Shown here in pieces: positions 45,405 through 56,901 of a DNA stretch of 64,000 nt. Positions within the stretch are counted from its first letter, which is position 1. Every line of letters starts with the position of its first letter. The DNA comes from Botrytis cinerea B05.10 (Eukaryota; Ascomycota; Leotiomycetes; Helotiales; Sclerotiniaceae). A program made the translations under genes and the position numbers. Under the pieces are notes generated by a model that was not told where the DNA came from, ran no database searches, and saw only the letters and a program-made list of their open reading frames with translations. The stretch covers positions 372,001 to 436,000 of the forward strand of contig NC_037321.1 in assembly GCF_000143535.2 (NCBI RefSeq), written 5' to 3'.

Positions 45405-47131
45405 CTATCTCTTCCCCCCTACATTCTGCCCATTCAAACTCTCTCCCACGCCCAACTTCTTCGAACTAGCACTTCTCCCAAACCCGACCAACTCCGGCGA
45501 AACCCTTCCACTCCCACCACTCATAATCGCATCTGTGCCATTATTCTTCCCCTTCTCACTAGGCGTGGCACTTCCACTCTTACTCTGCGGACTATTTCCC
45601 TGAGTAATTACTGCTCCACCATCACCACCCCCAACAATCAAATCGCCGCCTCCTCTCACCTTTCCCACCACCATTCCTTTGGCCACACTCTTCACTATCG
45701 CTCTTCGACTAACACCCGTCGCATCAATATAGACTAATCCCACATTCATAACTCCACCACCGATATTACGAGAGATATTACCAGCTTCCTGGCCATATTT
45801 ATGCTCAACCACCGTCGTGGCAGCGGAGGACGTGGAAGCCAGGAGATTACGTCCCGCCTGATCGATACCATCGGCGATAGTAGAGAAAGCCATCATAGAT
45901 TTATTGAGGATGCCAGGTTTATAATTATCGACGGGCTTACCATCTGGACCGATTCCTCTGTGGGCTTTCTGGTTACGTTTTGCGAGAGTGGCACCGATGT
46001 TTTGTGCGTATTTGGTTACCTGTCCTACGGTTTTTGCAGAAAGACCAGCGGCGCCTTCGGTAAAGGTATGAACCCTACGAATGTGAGCGTGAGTGGTGGG
46101 AGTAAAAGTCATGGGTTTAGTGGTAGGAGCGGATTTAGAAGTGTAGTTGTCGGCTTGAGATGTGAGGGTTTTAGAAACATAGCTGGAGGTTGTTACGATG
46201 AGACGGGAAGCCATAGCGGCTGTAGAGACAAGATTAGAAGATTTGTAGGCGGGGTGCATTGCCATTTCGAGGTAAGCGGGAGATGCTGGGGCGACACCGA
46301 TATTGAGGGAGCCATCTTGGGGAAGGGTGATTTCAACTGGATCTATAGCGAGCTTGTTAGGAATGTGAAAAGATGCCAAAAGATCAAAACGTTGGGAACA
46401 ATATACATACCTTTCGATCCGGGTTTCATTTTAGCATCTTCAACTACATGGAACCCTTCTCCCAATTCCCCAACCACACTACCATTTTCCTCATCCACCA
46501 AAACAATCTGTCCCCCCGCATGAGAACTAGCACTTCCCGAAACATAAGCTTCTCCTGGCGCGAAATCCGACGGGTTATACGCGGCCAACGGCTCTTTTGT
46601 AGATTTCGCCTTTTCTTTTTTCGGGCGAGATGATTGCGGAGGCGGAGCGCGCTCTAGAAAAGCCGTACATTGAGCCAAGATCGTTTCAAACGTATCGACA
46701 TCATCTTGGTTAATTTTCGACGCGCCCACGATGGGGAATTCGATCTTGGTAAAGACGCCGCTGTCGGGGCCTAGATCCCATCGTGGAATCAGGTAGCTGC
46801 TGGGTGGCTGGTGATATATTTGGGTGGTGGCTGGGAGGGGAAGATCGAGCTCGGGAGGGAGATGGAGATGGAGATAGAAGTCTTCTTCTGGGGTTTGGGA
46901 TTGAGGATCTGCGATTGAGAGGCCGGAGAAGGGGGAAGAGGTAGGGACCATTAGGAGAGAGAGGGTTTGCGGTCCATTTGGCGTGAGAGAATCTTCTTTG
47001 CCATTTTCGATATGATATGCATTTATACCATTGATGGCATAGAGCAGTTTAGGATCCTACATGGTATTAGAATCTGCGAGAGGGAAATTCGAGAAATGGT
47101 GAGAGAGGATTACATTATGTCCTGATGCCAT
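45405..47131 (-). CDS. Spartin/senescence-domain protein
   Basis: 533 aa from three exons: 47131-47114 (only 18 nt, MASGHN), 47056-46411 and 46342-45405. Introns are 57 nt (GTAATC..GTAG) and 68 nt (GTATGT..ATAG). The second exon opens DPKLLYAINGINAYHIENGK, as I expect for fungal spartin-like proteins, then SLTPNGPQTLSLLMVPTSSP. The C-terminal half is the senescence/spartin region: Ala/Ser/Thr-rich, with AAMASRLIVTTSSYVSKTL, SAKTVGQVTKYAQNIGAT and a glycine-rich IGGGVMNVGLVYIDATGVSR. The tail is disordered and Gly/Ser-rich. Mammalian spartin acts at lipid droplets and endosomes; the fungal role is unclear. Total 1602 nt, in frame. Confidence 0.85.
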
Positions 47132-47303
47132 TTTGAGATCTCGTGTGAGCGAAACTATCAGATATCTACTTTGCAGAATATCTATGCCGTTTGTGAACAA
47201 TGAAGGATCAATAGGCTCTATCCTATGCACCAGAGTGTCGTAACCTTTGCAATGAACTACCTTGTACAGTGGGGGTATGCGACGAGACGAAACCGAAGAA
47301 CAA

Positions 47304-47327
47304 GAAGACGAAGACGAAGACGAAGAC
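47304..47327 (+). repeat. (GAAGAC)4 microsatellite
   Basis: Four perfect hexamers about 170 bp upstream of the spartin start codon. Confidence 0.9.
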
Positions 47328-48410
47328 GCAAGAATCGCTGATTCTCAAAAGCAAACAAAACCAACTTAACTTTCTCAGAGAATCAAATCAAATGTAATCC
47401 CAACTCACCAGGGGAGGGGGGGGCGGTTATTCCCAAGATCTTACGCGCTTCGAAACCGTTTCGTGGTGGCCAAGAGAACATGTAACGGAGCCAATGGCGA
47501 TGACGTACAAGGAATATTCAAATCAGGGCGTTTACAATTGCCCCTCCTTCCCTTCCTGAACGTGTTGCGGTGAAAGTGTAGAGTGGCTGAGGCGAGGAAG
47601 ATGCAATGATCGTCACGTCACAGGTTTTGCACTCGATGTTTTTGTGGGTGATGTATGATTAAGTAAGTAATAAAGTGTATTGGATTGTATTGATGTGTAT
47701 AATAAGTAACAAGTGTAGTTATTGGATTATAACGAATTAACTATATTGAAATTGAATTATAATGAATTATATCAAATTATATTAAATCATACCAGAACAT
47801 CTCAAAGACATTCATTCACACACACCACAAAATCCAAATCCCACCCATCGCATCTTCCAAGACAAAGTAAAGTCGAATCGAGCTTTCGAATCACATCTCT
47901 CCTCTCATCTCACCTCGCACCAAATCTCACATCTTGATAAAGGGTTCAACAGTCATGTATGGCTGAGCCCTCCATCCCTCCATCCATCCATAGGATTGAA
48001 ATCTTCCACGGAAAAAAAGAAACAGACGAGAAGCCCAATCGAGTAATATTGCGAGATGTGTGTATGTATGTATATATATGTATGGGACACCAAAAAAGCC
48101 TCTGTGGAAACATATATCTATTGATCGTTGTATGGATGATCATTCGTTACGATGTGTTCTGATTCTTTACTACTATGTTACTTGATGATTCCACAATGTG
48201 ACAAGATGATGATATGATTCCCCTTTCTCTCTCCACAGCTATAGCATAGGTAGGTACAGAGGATGGATAGGATAGGTTATTATCATATTGAAGCGTCAAG
48301 ATATGTACCAGGCCATCACCCCACCATCCATTGAAAGAACCGTGTGAGTAGCACATAGGACAGGCAGATATCAACACAAGCCATGTATTTGTATTTTCGT
48401 GCTTTCCATC

Positions 48411-48430
48411 TTCTTCTTCTTCTTCTTCTC
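48411..48430 (+). repeat. (TTC)n microsatellite
   Basis: A trinucleotide run of about six units. Confidence 0.9.
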
Positions 48431-48880
48431 CCGACGCAACGGGATATAGGAGATTTTTCTAGGAGGGAAAGGGAAGGGAAGAGAACGGGAACCAAGGAGA
48501 TGATGCATTTCATGTGTCCCTTGCGGAAGTCATTAGGAGGAAGAAGGATGGACTCGAGAGAGATATCTTGTGTATGTGGAGAGAAGATGGAATGCCCGAA
48601 TGGGGGGAGGAGGGGTAATACAAGAGATAGATGGACGGACAAGTGTTCAATGCAATGTAATGTAATGTAATGTAGAAGAGGAGAGCACGAGTAAAGTGGC
48701 AAGTTACTCGAGAAGCTTGGTATTTCACGATATTATATTATATTGTGATATGATGGGTGTGTTATATATCGATGCTGTTGCTTTCTTTCTCTCTCTCTTT
48801 CTTTCTCTCTTTGTTGGACTGCCTGACTTTCTTCCGAATATGTATGGTTTTGCTTGCAGTTGGGCCTTGTGGATGGATGG

Positions 48881-48910
48881 GCTGGTGCTGGTGCTGGTGC
48901 TGGTGCTGGT
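48881..48910 (+). repeat. (GCTGGT)5 microsatellite
   Basis: Five perfect hexamers. Confidence 0.95.
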
Positions 48911-49345
48911 GACACGAAGGTTATGCTACACCAGTGAAATGCGATAATTGCTTGGATATGGAATGAGAGGAGGGATAAAGAATGCGATATATCTCAAATA
49001 TCGATTAATCATCACAGGATACGCTTTTATCCAGAAGCAGGAGAAAATCCACCGGGTGAGAATTCTCGAGTCTGGCTTATTACTTACATATATACACACA
49101 TACACACATACATACGCATACACATACACATACACACATAACATCTCACCAGCAGCCACAAAAACACAAGCAGACCTACATCAGCCAGCCAGCACACACA
49201 GGAAAAGAACTCGATATATTAGCTAGCCATGCACTCACTTATTACTACACATTACCATACGCATTAAACAAACCCTCTATTACCCGCTGACAGGGCCGCG
49301 TTACAATAATGCAATACCAAATATTGAACACAGCATATATAGAAT

Positions 49346-49365
49346 CGAGTCGAGTCGAGTCGAGT
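49346..49365 (+). repeat. (CGAGT)4 microsatellite
   Basis: Four perfect pentamers. Confidence 0.95.
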
Positions 49366-49677
49366 TGTCATTGAAGATTTTGGTGGAGAAGAGGAGGAGG
49401 AGGGGGGTTCGATCGAAGGGGAAGAGTACCTAGATATTCTGGGTGGATCGGTAGATTGTATACAAGTATACAAGTATAGTATAGTACTATTACCATCTGA
49501 TGTGTTTATTTATAGCTAGGGATTATAGGGGGGTGGACATTGAATACTGGAAAAGCGAGATTGTGTGAATTGTTGGGTTGGGTTGGATTGGATTGGTAAT
49601 TTTGGTTTGCATTTGTCGTCTGTAACAAATATAGTTTATCACCGAGTAGATACCTAACTAGATGACTTCTTTCAAAG

Positions 49678-49700
49678 AAAAAAAAAAAAAAAAAAAAAAA
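49678..49700 (+). repeat. Poly(A) tract, 23 bases
   Basis: A long A run, followed near 49760-49789 by two further A runs. No coding sequence resembling a retroelement precedes it, so I do not call it a retroposed tail. Confidence 0.9.
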
Positions 49701-50425
49701 CACCAAAATTCATCTTTTTCTAATATTTATTTATATTTGAACACCTGATTAATATTTTCAAAAAAAAAAAAATTAAAAAAAAAAAAAAATAATAAGAAAT
49801 TCAAAATTCAAAATTTATATTGATATTGATAAATAAAGATAGAAAGTCCACCGTTATATATAGGTTAGGTAGATGAATTTTGTATATATTTTGAAATGAT
49901 TCGTTTGGTGATGTTATTTATTTGGTGATAAATCATGTATATATATATATACATATATCAGAAGTTAAAACCGCAAACGGAATAATGATCATCATCGAGT
50001 GAAAACCAACATATGCGAGGGAGGAGAGGATTCTTTGTACATCATTATTATTCAGTGCAGGGTATCACTATATAACTATATGTATGTATTTGAAGATTCC
50101 CATCTGGGTTTTATCTACAAATCAATGTACGGATATCATTCTCGAAGTGAAAAATGATACCTAGGTCGAAATCGTTCGAGATCTCTCCGTCTCGCACGCA
50201 CGCACGGGATAGATAGGTAGGTGGACATGATCGACTTTCCGACTTTTACTTGATCAAATCGATATGGAGAAGTTACACGTGGATATATATGTATATGTAT
50301 ATATTTTTTCTTCTTCTTCTTGTGAAGCAGAGCGTGGTCATGGTCATGGTAGTGGTTACTCGAGGAGGTTTCGCAATCCCGAGTCCTTTCATTTATGTAC
50401 GATATATGTAGGATAGATAGTGTGG

Positions 50426-50450
50426 GTACAGTACAGTACAGTACAGTACA
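50426..50450 (+). repeat. (GTACA)5 microsatellite
   Basis: Five perfect pentamers. Confidence 0.95.
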
Positions 50451-50470
50451 TGGAAGTAGAATATCGATTT

Positions 50471-50474
<4 letters not shown>

Positions 50475-50500
<26 letters not shown>
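50475..50500 (+). repeat. (GA)13 microsatellite
   Basis: An uninterrupted GA run. Confidence 0.95.
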
Positions 50501-50505
<5 letters not shown>

Positions 50506-50580
50506 TAGTACGAGTAGGTAGGGGTTCTCGAGTCAAAACGATGATCTGGATTCCCCCGCATGGATTTTCTTTTTTGTCCA

Positions 50581-50600
50581 GGGAAGGGAAGGGAAGGGAA
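50581..50600 (+). repeat. (GGGAA)4 microsatellite
   Basis: Four perfect pentamers continuing into A/G-rich sequence. Confidence 0.95.
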
Positions 50601-51950
50601 AGGAAAAGGAAAAAGAAAAGAAATTCCTCGATGGGTGGAATTTAGCAACAGTGCAAAACTCGGGATTTGGTTGACTCGTGGAGCAGAGAGGCACCATCGC
50701 TGACGGCAAGATGATTCGCTCACGGGAAGGGGATCTAAGATTTATTCTTCGTTCGTCGAGAGACTTGTGGGTGGGGAGGAAAGGGGGGAGGGAAGGGGGG
50801 GAGAGGTGTGTGTGAATACGAAAGATTTCAAATACTCATAACCTTACAGAGAGGACATGTGATCGCCAGCCAATTAATTGTATGCACCCAAACAAACAAC
50901 CCTTGAGATTCTTGCGTTGTGAGAGTCAGGACCACGGGTGGACTCTTCTTTCCGTAGGCAGATGGATGGAGAATTCACAATAGGGTGAGCGAGCGAGCTA
51001 TTACGATGGTACGCCCGAGGCGGGTGGTTTTCGAGGCACTCTACATGGTATGTTAGATTGTAGAAGCGAAGATGAAGGAGAGAGGGAGAGAGGGAGAGAG
51101 GAGAGGAAAGGAAAGGAAAGGAAAGGAGAGAAGAGAGAATACAATTTAATTGTGTGATGTGGAGGGAGGGGGAGAGAGGGGGTGTACATAGATCGGTAGG
51201 AGGGTAGCCCGTCATTTTAAGTTTGGGAGGAGAGGAGTGACTGGACGGAAGTACGAAGGATGAGGGAGGGAGGGATGAAAGACGAAGGATGGAAAAACGA
51301 AGGATGGGCGTAACTCGATTGAGATACTCGGGATCGATATGATATGGTTTACCAGATTGGTACAAGTGTAGTATATAGATAGTATTGTATCTGGTCATAT
51401 TGTCATACCTAGGCAAGGCTTTTTGTGCGTTTGCTTTTCCGAGTACCTACCTCTCTGCCCCAGATTCAATGCGTGCGTGGTGTTGCGGATGGGGGAAAGA
51501 GAAGACGATAATGAGGGTGAGAGGAATATATATATATATATAACCTTACGCCTTGGGTGAAAGATGTCTCGATACCTGTCTAGTCCTTACTTATTACATG
51601 TGCAGTTCTACAGATAATGTATATCCTCATGCAATGAAGGGGCGTCTCCGGGTCTTTATATATATCGATATGTGTAACTTATCTCTATACTATCTATCTA
51701 TACACACTCTGTATATATCATGTGTGGAAAATGGATCCTGCGAACGATGATCGAACTGCATATAGTTAAAGGAGGCACAGTTCGAGTAACCTCTGTTCTA
51801 CTGACGTCTTGTTAGCATGCACCCCGACTCGTTGATTGAAGTCCATTGTCATCTATGATTCATACTGGTTATTCATGGCCATGGTTATATTTCCGCCTCC
51901 AGTAATGTAATCGAGGTCCCATTCCGTGATTCTCCCTATGGAACCATCGA

Positions 51951-52006
51951 TCCTATCCTATCCTAACCTGAACTATCCTATCCTATTCTATCCTATCCTA
52001 TCCTAC
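51951..52006 (+). repeat. Imperfect (TCCTA)n microsatellite
   Basis: About ten TCCTA-like units with a few substitutions (AACCTG, TTCTA). Confidence 0.9.
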
Positions 52007-52393
52007 CACTCCCAGCCGATAATCACATCGACCCCACCCACGCAAAAGCCGAATGCCAGCACTTTTCATCGCAGCATCGGATGACAAACCAACGTTGCGT
52101 GGGTGGTGGGACCTTGTATCTCTCTCTGCCCTCGTTTTCTCCGGCCGAGATCGCGCTTCCCATTTGCGTTTGGCTCGGATCGTTCGTTCTGTGCGCCACA
52201 CGCCCGTGATCGATCGTTCTGACGATAATGGTCTTGTGTCGGTAGTTGGGAGATGGTAATAATAATAAATACTGAATGGTAATAGATGGCAAATGATTAA
52301 TAGGTACTGAATGGTAAATGCTGACTCATTGCTAATAAATCCTCAATGCTAATCAATGTTGATATTTATTATCAAGAGACAGTCAAAGGTACT

Positions 52394-52433
52394 GGGTATT
52401 GGGTATTGGGTATTAGGTATTAGGTATTAGGTA
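52394..52433 (+). repeat. (GGGTATT)3(AGGTATT)2 heptamer microsatellite
   Basis: Three GGGTATT units followed by AGGTATT units. A G-to-A change has spread through the right half. Confidence 0.9.
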
Positions 52434-52463
52434 AGATCCAGAAGATGTCTTGACATCTACCAA

Positions 52464-52464
<1 letters not shown>

Positions 52465-52502
<38 letters not shown>

Positions 52503-52509
52503 TGAGGAC
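52465..52509 (+). repeat. (GACGAG)7 microsatellite
   Basis: Six perfect hexamers and a seventh with one substitution (GATGAG). Confidence 0.95.
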
Positions 52510-52611
52510 AATTGAGAAACAACGGAATTCAAACTCCCATCCTATCCATCTCTCGGCTCCACATCTTCCCGTCCGTGATTGCGACTCTCTTTCTCTCCAT
52601 GCTTTGGAACC

Positions 52612-52643
52612 CGACTCGACTTGACTCGACTCGACTCGACTCG
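52612..52643 (+). repeat. (CGACT)n microsatellite
   Basis: About six CGACT units with one interruption (TTGACT). Confidence 0.9.
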
Positions 52644-53133
52644 CACTTTGCAGAAGAGAAAGACCATAGGAGTGATAATACGATATTGTAAATATTATAA
52701 ATATTACATATATTACATATATTATATAACGTTATAACTAGCTGTGTATATTTGACATGATATATTATTATTACTCGGTCGTCTGATTCCTCCCTCCCGA
52801 CGGCTCTTCAACCCTCGTCCCACCAAAGTGACTCGCTCCACCCATCAAAACTTCCTTTCTCTTCCGTTCCAGCTTCGCCAGCTTGGCCAGGTTCCCGCAA
52901 ATCAAGCCCAGGCGATCCACATCTTCACGCCAGAAAGTTCCCTTCACTCCGATCACCCACACTTCCCACACCTCCCACACAAACCACCCACCGACCGAAA
53001 ATCAAAGCTCCCTCGTGTTTCGCTTCATCATTTGCATCCCGTCCTCATCCGTGAAAGTGTGAGAGAGAGACAGAGAGCGAGAGAGAGCGAGCGAGAAAGA
53101 AAGAGACCAACGACGACACATCTTATTATTGTT

Positions 53134-53161
53134 CACTCTGCACTCTGCACTCTGCACTCTG
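53134..53161 (+). repeat. (CACTCTG)4 microsatellite
   Basis: Four perfect heptamers, about 730 bp upstream of the proposed transcription-factor start, probably in its leader or promoter. Confidence 0.95.
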
Positions 53162-53353
53162 CACTCTTCATTCCATAACAATAACTGCAATCACTCACCA
53201 CTCATCACTCACCACTCACCACTGACTATCGTCCTTGCACCCTCCATAAATATCTACCGACAAAAGTATAACAACACCAAAGGACAAGGTCAAAACCTCA
53301 ACAACTTCGACATCGGCCGTCAACAAGAAAGCACTCCAAGTTTCGATCGGTCA

Positions 53354-53430
53354 AATCAATCAATCAATCAATCAATCACTCAATCTCTCTATCAGTCAAT
53401 CAATCATTCAATCATTCAATCAGTCAATCA
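53354..53430 (+). repeat. (TCAA)n/(TCAT)n microsatellite
   Basis: Tetramer tract with interruptions (TCACTCAATC, CATTCAATC). Confidence 0.9.
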
Positions 53431-53890
53431 ACCAGCCAACCAGCCAACCACTCGCCCACTCGCCCTCTCGCCCACCCCATCCACCCTACCTACATATTAT
53501 TGTATAAAAACCCCCAGCCAGCTATCAAAATACCCATCACAATATTTCATAAATACAAATATAAATTTAAAATTTTATATTTCTTCATTCGACCGTTTCG
53601 AATCCTTTTTTCTTCATCCTTCTCTTCCTCCTTCTCGTCCTCCTTCTCTTCTGCCAAACAAACCATTCCCTAGAACCCCATATTCTTCCTTTTAATTGTC
53701 CAATCGTTTACGTCAAAGTCACTGTGTATTCCTTGAACCGGAAGCTCGCATTGCATCTGCGGCATTCGCTTCGCCGTCACACCAACGATACTGATTACAG
53801 CGTGGACGATTGCAACTTGGACGGGCGACCAAGCACCCTCCCACCAATTCTGCACCAACCCAGCCATCCCTCCAATCTTTCCTCGCCTGA

Positions 53891-56800
53891 ATGAGAAAGT
53901 AACTGGGTTTTCTGCTTTCTTTCTAGGCCATTTTAAGAAATAATAATTAAATTCTCCTTCCATCACCAAGTTCAGGGTCTCCAGGGACCCCCTCAACCGC
54001 AAACATTCCCTCACCTCACTCTCTCGCCGCGATACTCTCGCCTTCTGCACCACCTGATTCCGATTCGGCCGTGGGTGTGTCGCGATCATCGAGTCCCAAG
54101 CGTTCACACGCCGAAGCTTTCTCCTCTGCAAACGACCCAACGTATCTTCATCCCGCTTCACCAAAGCAACATCGGCCCAACATAACGTCTGTCGGAGCGA
54201 CCAGCCCCGGCGCATTAGGCGCCAGCGGTTTAGGGGCTGATGATGGTAGTGGTGCCGGTAGAAGTGGGATCGAGGAGAAGAAACCGGCAAAGAGTAAGTG
54301 CACCGTGAGCTTGTGCTATGCTAAAATAAAAAAAAGATGTGGTCATGCTGATATCTTGGGTGTGAAGTGGTACGATCTAGTATAGCTTGCGCACGATGTA
54401 GACGGAGCAAGGTAAAGTGTAAGTAGATGTCATCTAATATCTATTCGATACCTAAACTAATGTCAAGCTCAGGTGTCAACAATGGTGTCAATTCCATATG
54501 CCGGGCTTGTGAGTCCTCGAACCGAGAATGTACATATCCAAGTGCCGCAGCGTCTACGCCCAAGAGAACCGATCCCCCCATGGGAATCAAGATTGAAGGA
54601 GAAAGCGATAGCAAGAAGAGAGTGCGAAAGCATGAAGATTCCGGTCGCAGAAACAGTCAACGACAAGGAGAAGAACCTTTGGAGGCGACCATCTTGACAC
54701 GAAAGGTGTGGGACGAGGTCTATGACATCTTCAAATTGAACTTCTCAACCGAGATGCCTTTCTTGCATCCCCCATCATTTCGAAATCGCATGCGTCAAGC
54801 ATCGCACCCACGAGACCCTACTTCACTCCCCGACATGCCCGCCTTTCAAGATGCCAAGATTTTATTGTTAGGTGTGCTTACGCTGACTGCCCGATTTCAT
54901 CCCGAGTTAATCGCATATCATGCTCCGGCAAATTCCCCTCGACCAAATGACCCATTGGCTGCAAGCGATTACTACGCAACCGCTTTAACCTCAACCATCT
55001 TTGGAGCTGCGGGCAAAGATCTCAGCACTCCTACCACCGAACGGATCCAGGCACTCTTAATGCTGGGTCTTTATGAGTGGGGTCAGACTAGAGGTCTTAG
55101 CGCTTGGGTTTACGTAGGTATTGCGACGAGACTAGCCCAAGCAATGGGTCTACCCTACGAGGATGATCCATCGGCTAGAACGTTCAAGCCTGAAACTGTC
55201 ACCACCGCAAGCTCATACCGACCCGAGGTGAATAAGAGTCCAGCACGTGATACTGCGATTGAGAAGGAAGTTCGAAGACGTACGTTCTGGAGTTGTTTCA
55301 TCATGGATCGGATGCTTTCTGCGGGAAAGGCGAGACCCACGATGGTTGAGTCTGATACTCTCCGCGTCCAACTACCATGTTCCGATGATCAATTCTTATT
55401 CACTCAATCAGTTCAAACTGGTTACTTGAATCGCGATTTTGAGAAAGCTACCTTGACCAATGTTAAAATCCAAGAAGGTGGAGTACTCAGCAGGTATTGT
55501 CGTTTGGTTGAAATTTGGGGTAAACTTTCAAAGTGGAGTCTTCATGGAGGTCGCCGAACGGAAACCCTACCACCATGGGATGAATCAACACAATTCTATA
55601 AACTTTCGCATGAATTGGAAGATTTCTATAGCGCCTTGCCAGAGAACCTCACCTTTTCCGAGGATAATCTCAATGCACATTTGGAAAAACGAAATGCCAC
55701 CACATATGCAAGTTTGCATACTCTCGTCTCCTTGTGTCGTATCATGCTTCACAGAGAATACATACCGTTCATTCCTCTTCGAGCTGATAAACCTTCGGGT
55801 CCTTTGGATGAACCAACATTTCCCAAAGACAAATTCGATATACCAGAAGGATTTTGGGAACAGAGTGCCGACTCACTTTTCTCATCGGCAAGAGATATTG
55901 TGGATATTATGAGGACTTGTCAGGATAACAATGCTTTGCCAGAATCACCATTGTTTGTCTTCGCTCTTTTCCATTCGGCGTTTACCGGTGTTTACTCCGT
56001 TCACTTCCCACAAATGGATCCTAACGATTATATGGGTGAAAGCCGATCCGCTTTACCTATCAAAATTCTGAAAGATATGGTGCCGAGGTTGACTATGGCT
56101 AAAGCTTACCATAAAAGAATTGAACAGATGATGAAGTATTATAAAATGGTGAAGAATGAGTTCAAGAGATACAAGAAAGATGTTTCATGGAAAGGTGGTG
56201 GATTGGATGAGTGGAAGGTGTTTGAGAAAGATTTGAAGGAATTTGGTACTCTTGAAGATGCTGCTGGAGGTGATTCTCATTCTGATGATTATCCAAACCG
56301 CAACTCTCGATGTAGCACCAGCGATCTTGGTTCCACTACGGCTGCTAACAATCCTAGTGGTGAGCCAATGCAAGGGGTCGAAGGAGGTGGATCGAGACCA
56401 CCTTCGAATTGGGCACCAATCAATGCCTCCAATAACAATATGAGCATGGAGCTGCAACAAGGCCCCGGTGGACCATATATACCAAATGGAGCTTATCAAC
56501 CAAGTCCGAACCAAAACTCGAATCCACCTAGCTTGATCAGTCCAGGGAATGGTGATTCAGCATCAAGCATCAATTCTCCCTATAGCAATCAAGGACAAGC
56601 TCAAAATTATAATCAACTTCAACAAATGGGACAATATCATCCTCCAATGGCTCATCAACCTCATAATATGGCGCCACCAGGTACTCAAGCAGGATGGAAT
56701 AGAGATCCAACAGCTAATGTCTTACCTTTTGATGCATGGATTGATGATTTGGAAAGTATTTCGATGAATACAAATACCATGGAAAACTTTACACAATCAT

Positions 56801-56901
56801 TCAATGATGTATCTCAGCCTTGGAATGTTCCACAATTTGGAGCGCAGCCTCAAAATAGTTGGGTTCAAGTTGTTGAGAGACATCCTGGTGCTTGGAATTA
56901 G
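53891..56901 (+). CDS. Zn(II)2Cys6 fungal-specific transcription factor
   Basis: 930 aa in the proposed model: exons 53891-53898, 53971-54293, 54386-54418 and 54473-56901 (2793 nt). The Ser/Pro-rich N-terminus is followed by a complete binuclear cluster with cysteines at about 112, 115, 122, 131, 134 and 141 (CARCRRSKVKC, 8-residue linker, CRACESSNREC). The cluster is assembled across a 33-nt exon and two introns (GTAAGT..TATAG; GTAAGT..CTCAG). The fungal-specific TF domain follows: STEMPFLHPPSF, ALLMLGLYEWGQ, RRRTFWSCFIMDRMLSAGKARP. The C-terminus is Gln/Asn/Pro-rich and ends with an acidic FDAWIDDLESISM segment, a plausible activation region. The 8-nt first exon (ATGAGAAA) is the least certain part; no ATG exists in the second exon's frame upstream of the cluster. 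Target genes are unknown. Confidence 0.85.

Larger units (their letters stand above)
47132..53890. other. Very long divergent intergenic region full of microsatellites
   Basis: About 6.8 kb between the spartin gene (-) and the Zn2Cys6 factor (+). ORFs here are low complexity (for example 50136-50723 and 50874-51416), often start at non-ATG codons and are treated as chance. At least a dozen different short tandem repeats are present. The right end (52.8-53.9 kb) is C/T-rich on the plus strand, like a long fungal promoter and 5' leader. Confidence 0.6.

Noticed and set aside
45801..46523. 240-aa plus-strand ORF
   Set aside because: Antisense shadow of the spartin-like gene, whose frame carries conserved motifs and correct splice sites.
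49678..49789. Possible retroposon poly(A) tail
   Set aside because: No upstream retroelement coding sequence or target-site duplication was seen; simple A runs are common among the surrounding microsatellites.
50136..50723. 195-aa minus-strand ORF
   Set aside because: It runs through three microsatellites (GA, GTACA, GGGAA). The composition follows the repeats, with no domain visible.
50874..51416. 180-aa minus-strand ORF
   Set aside because: Leu/Ser/Pro-rich translation of a purine tract. No conserved features.
53129..53695. 188-aa plus-strand ORF
   Set aside because: Translation of CACTCTG and TCAA microsatellites in the presumed leader; it starts at a non-ATG codon.
53670..54290. 206-aa minus-strand ORF overlapping the transcription-factor 5' part
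   Set aside because: It is the reverse frame of the Ser/Pro-rich N-terminal coding exon and leader, and has no motif of its own.
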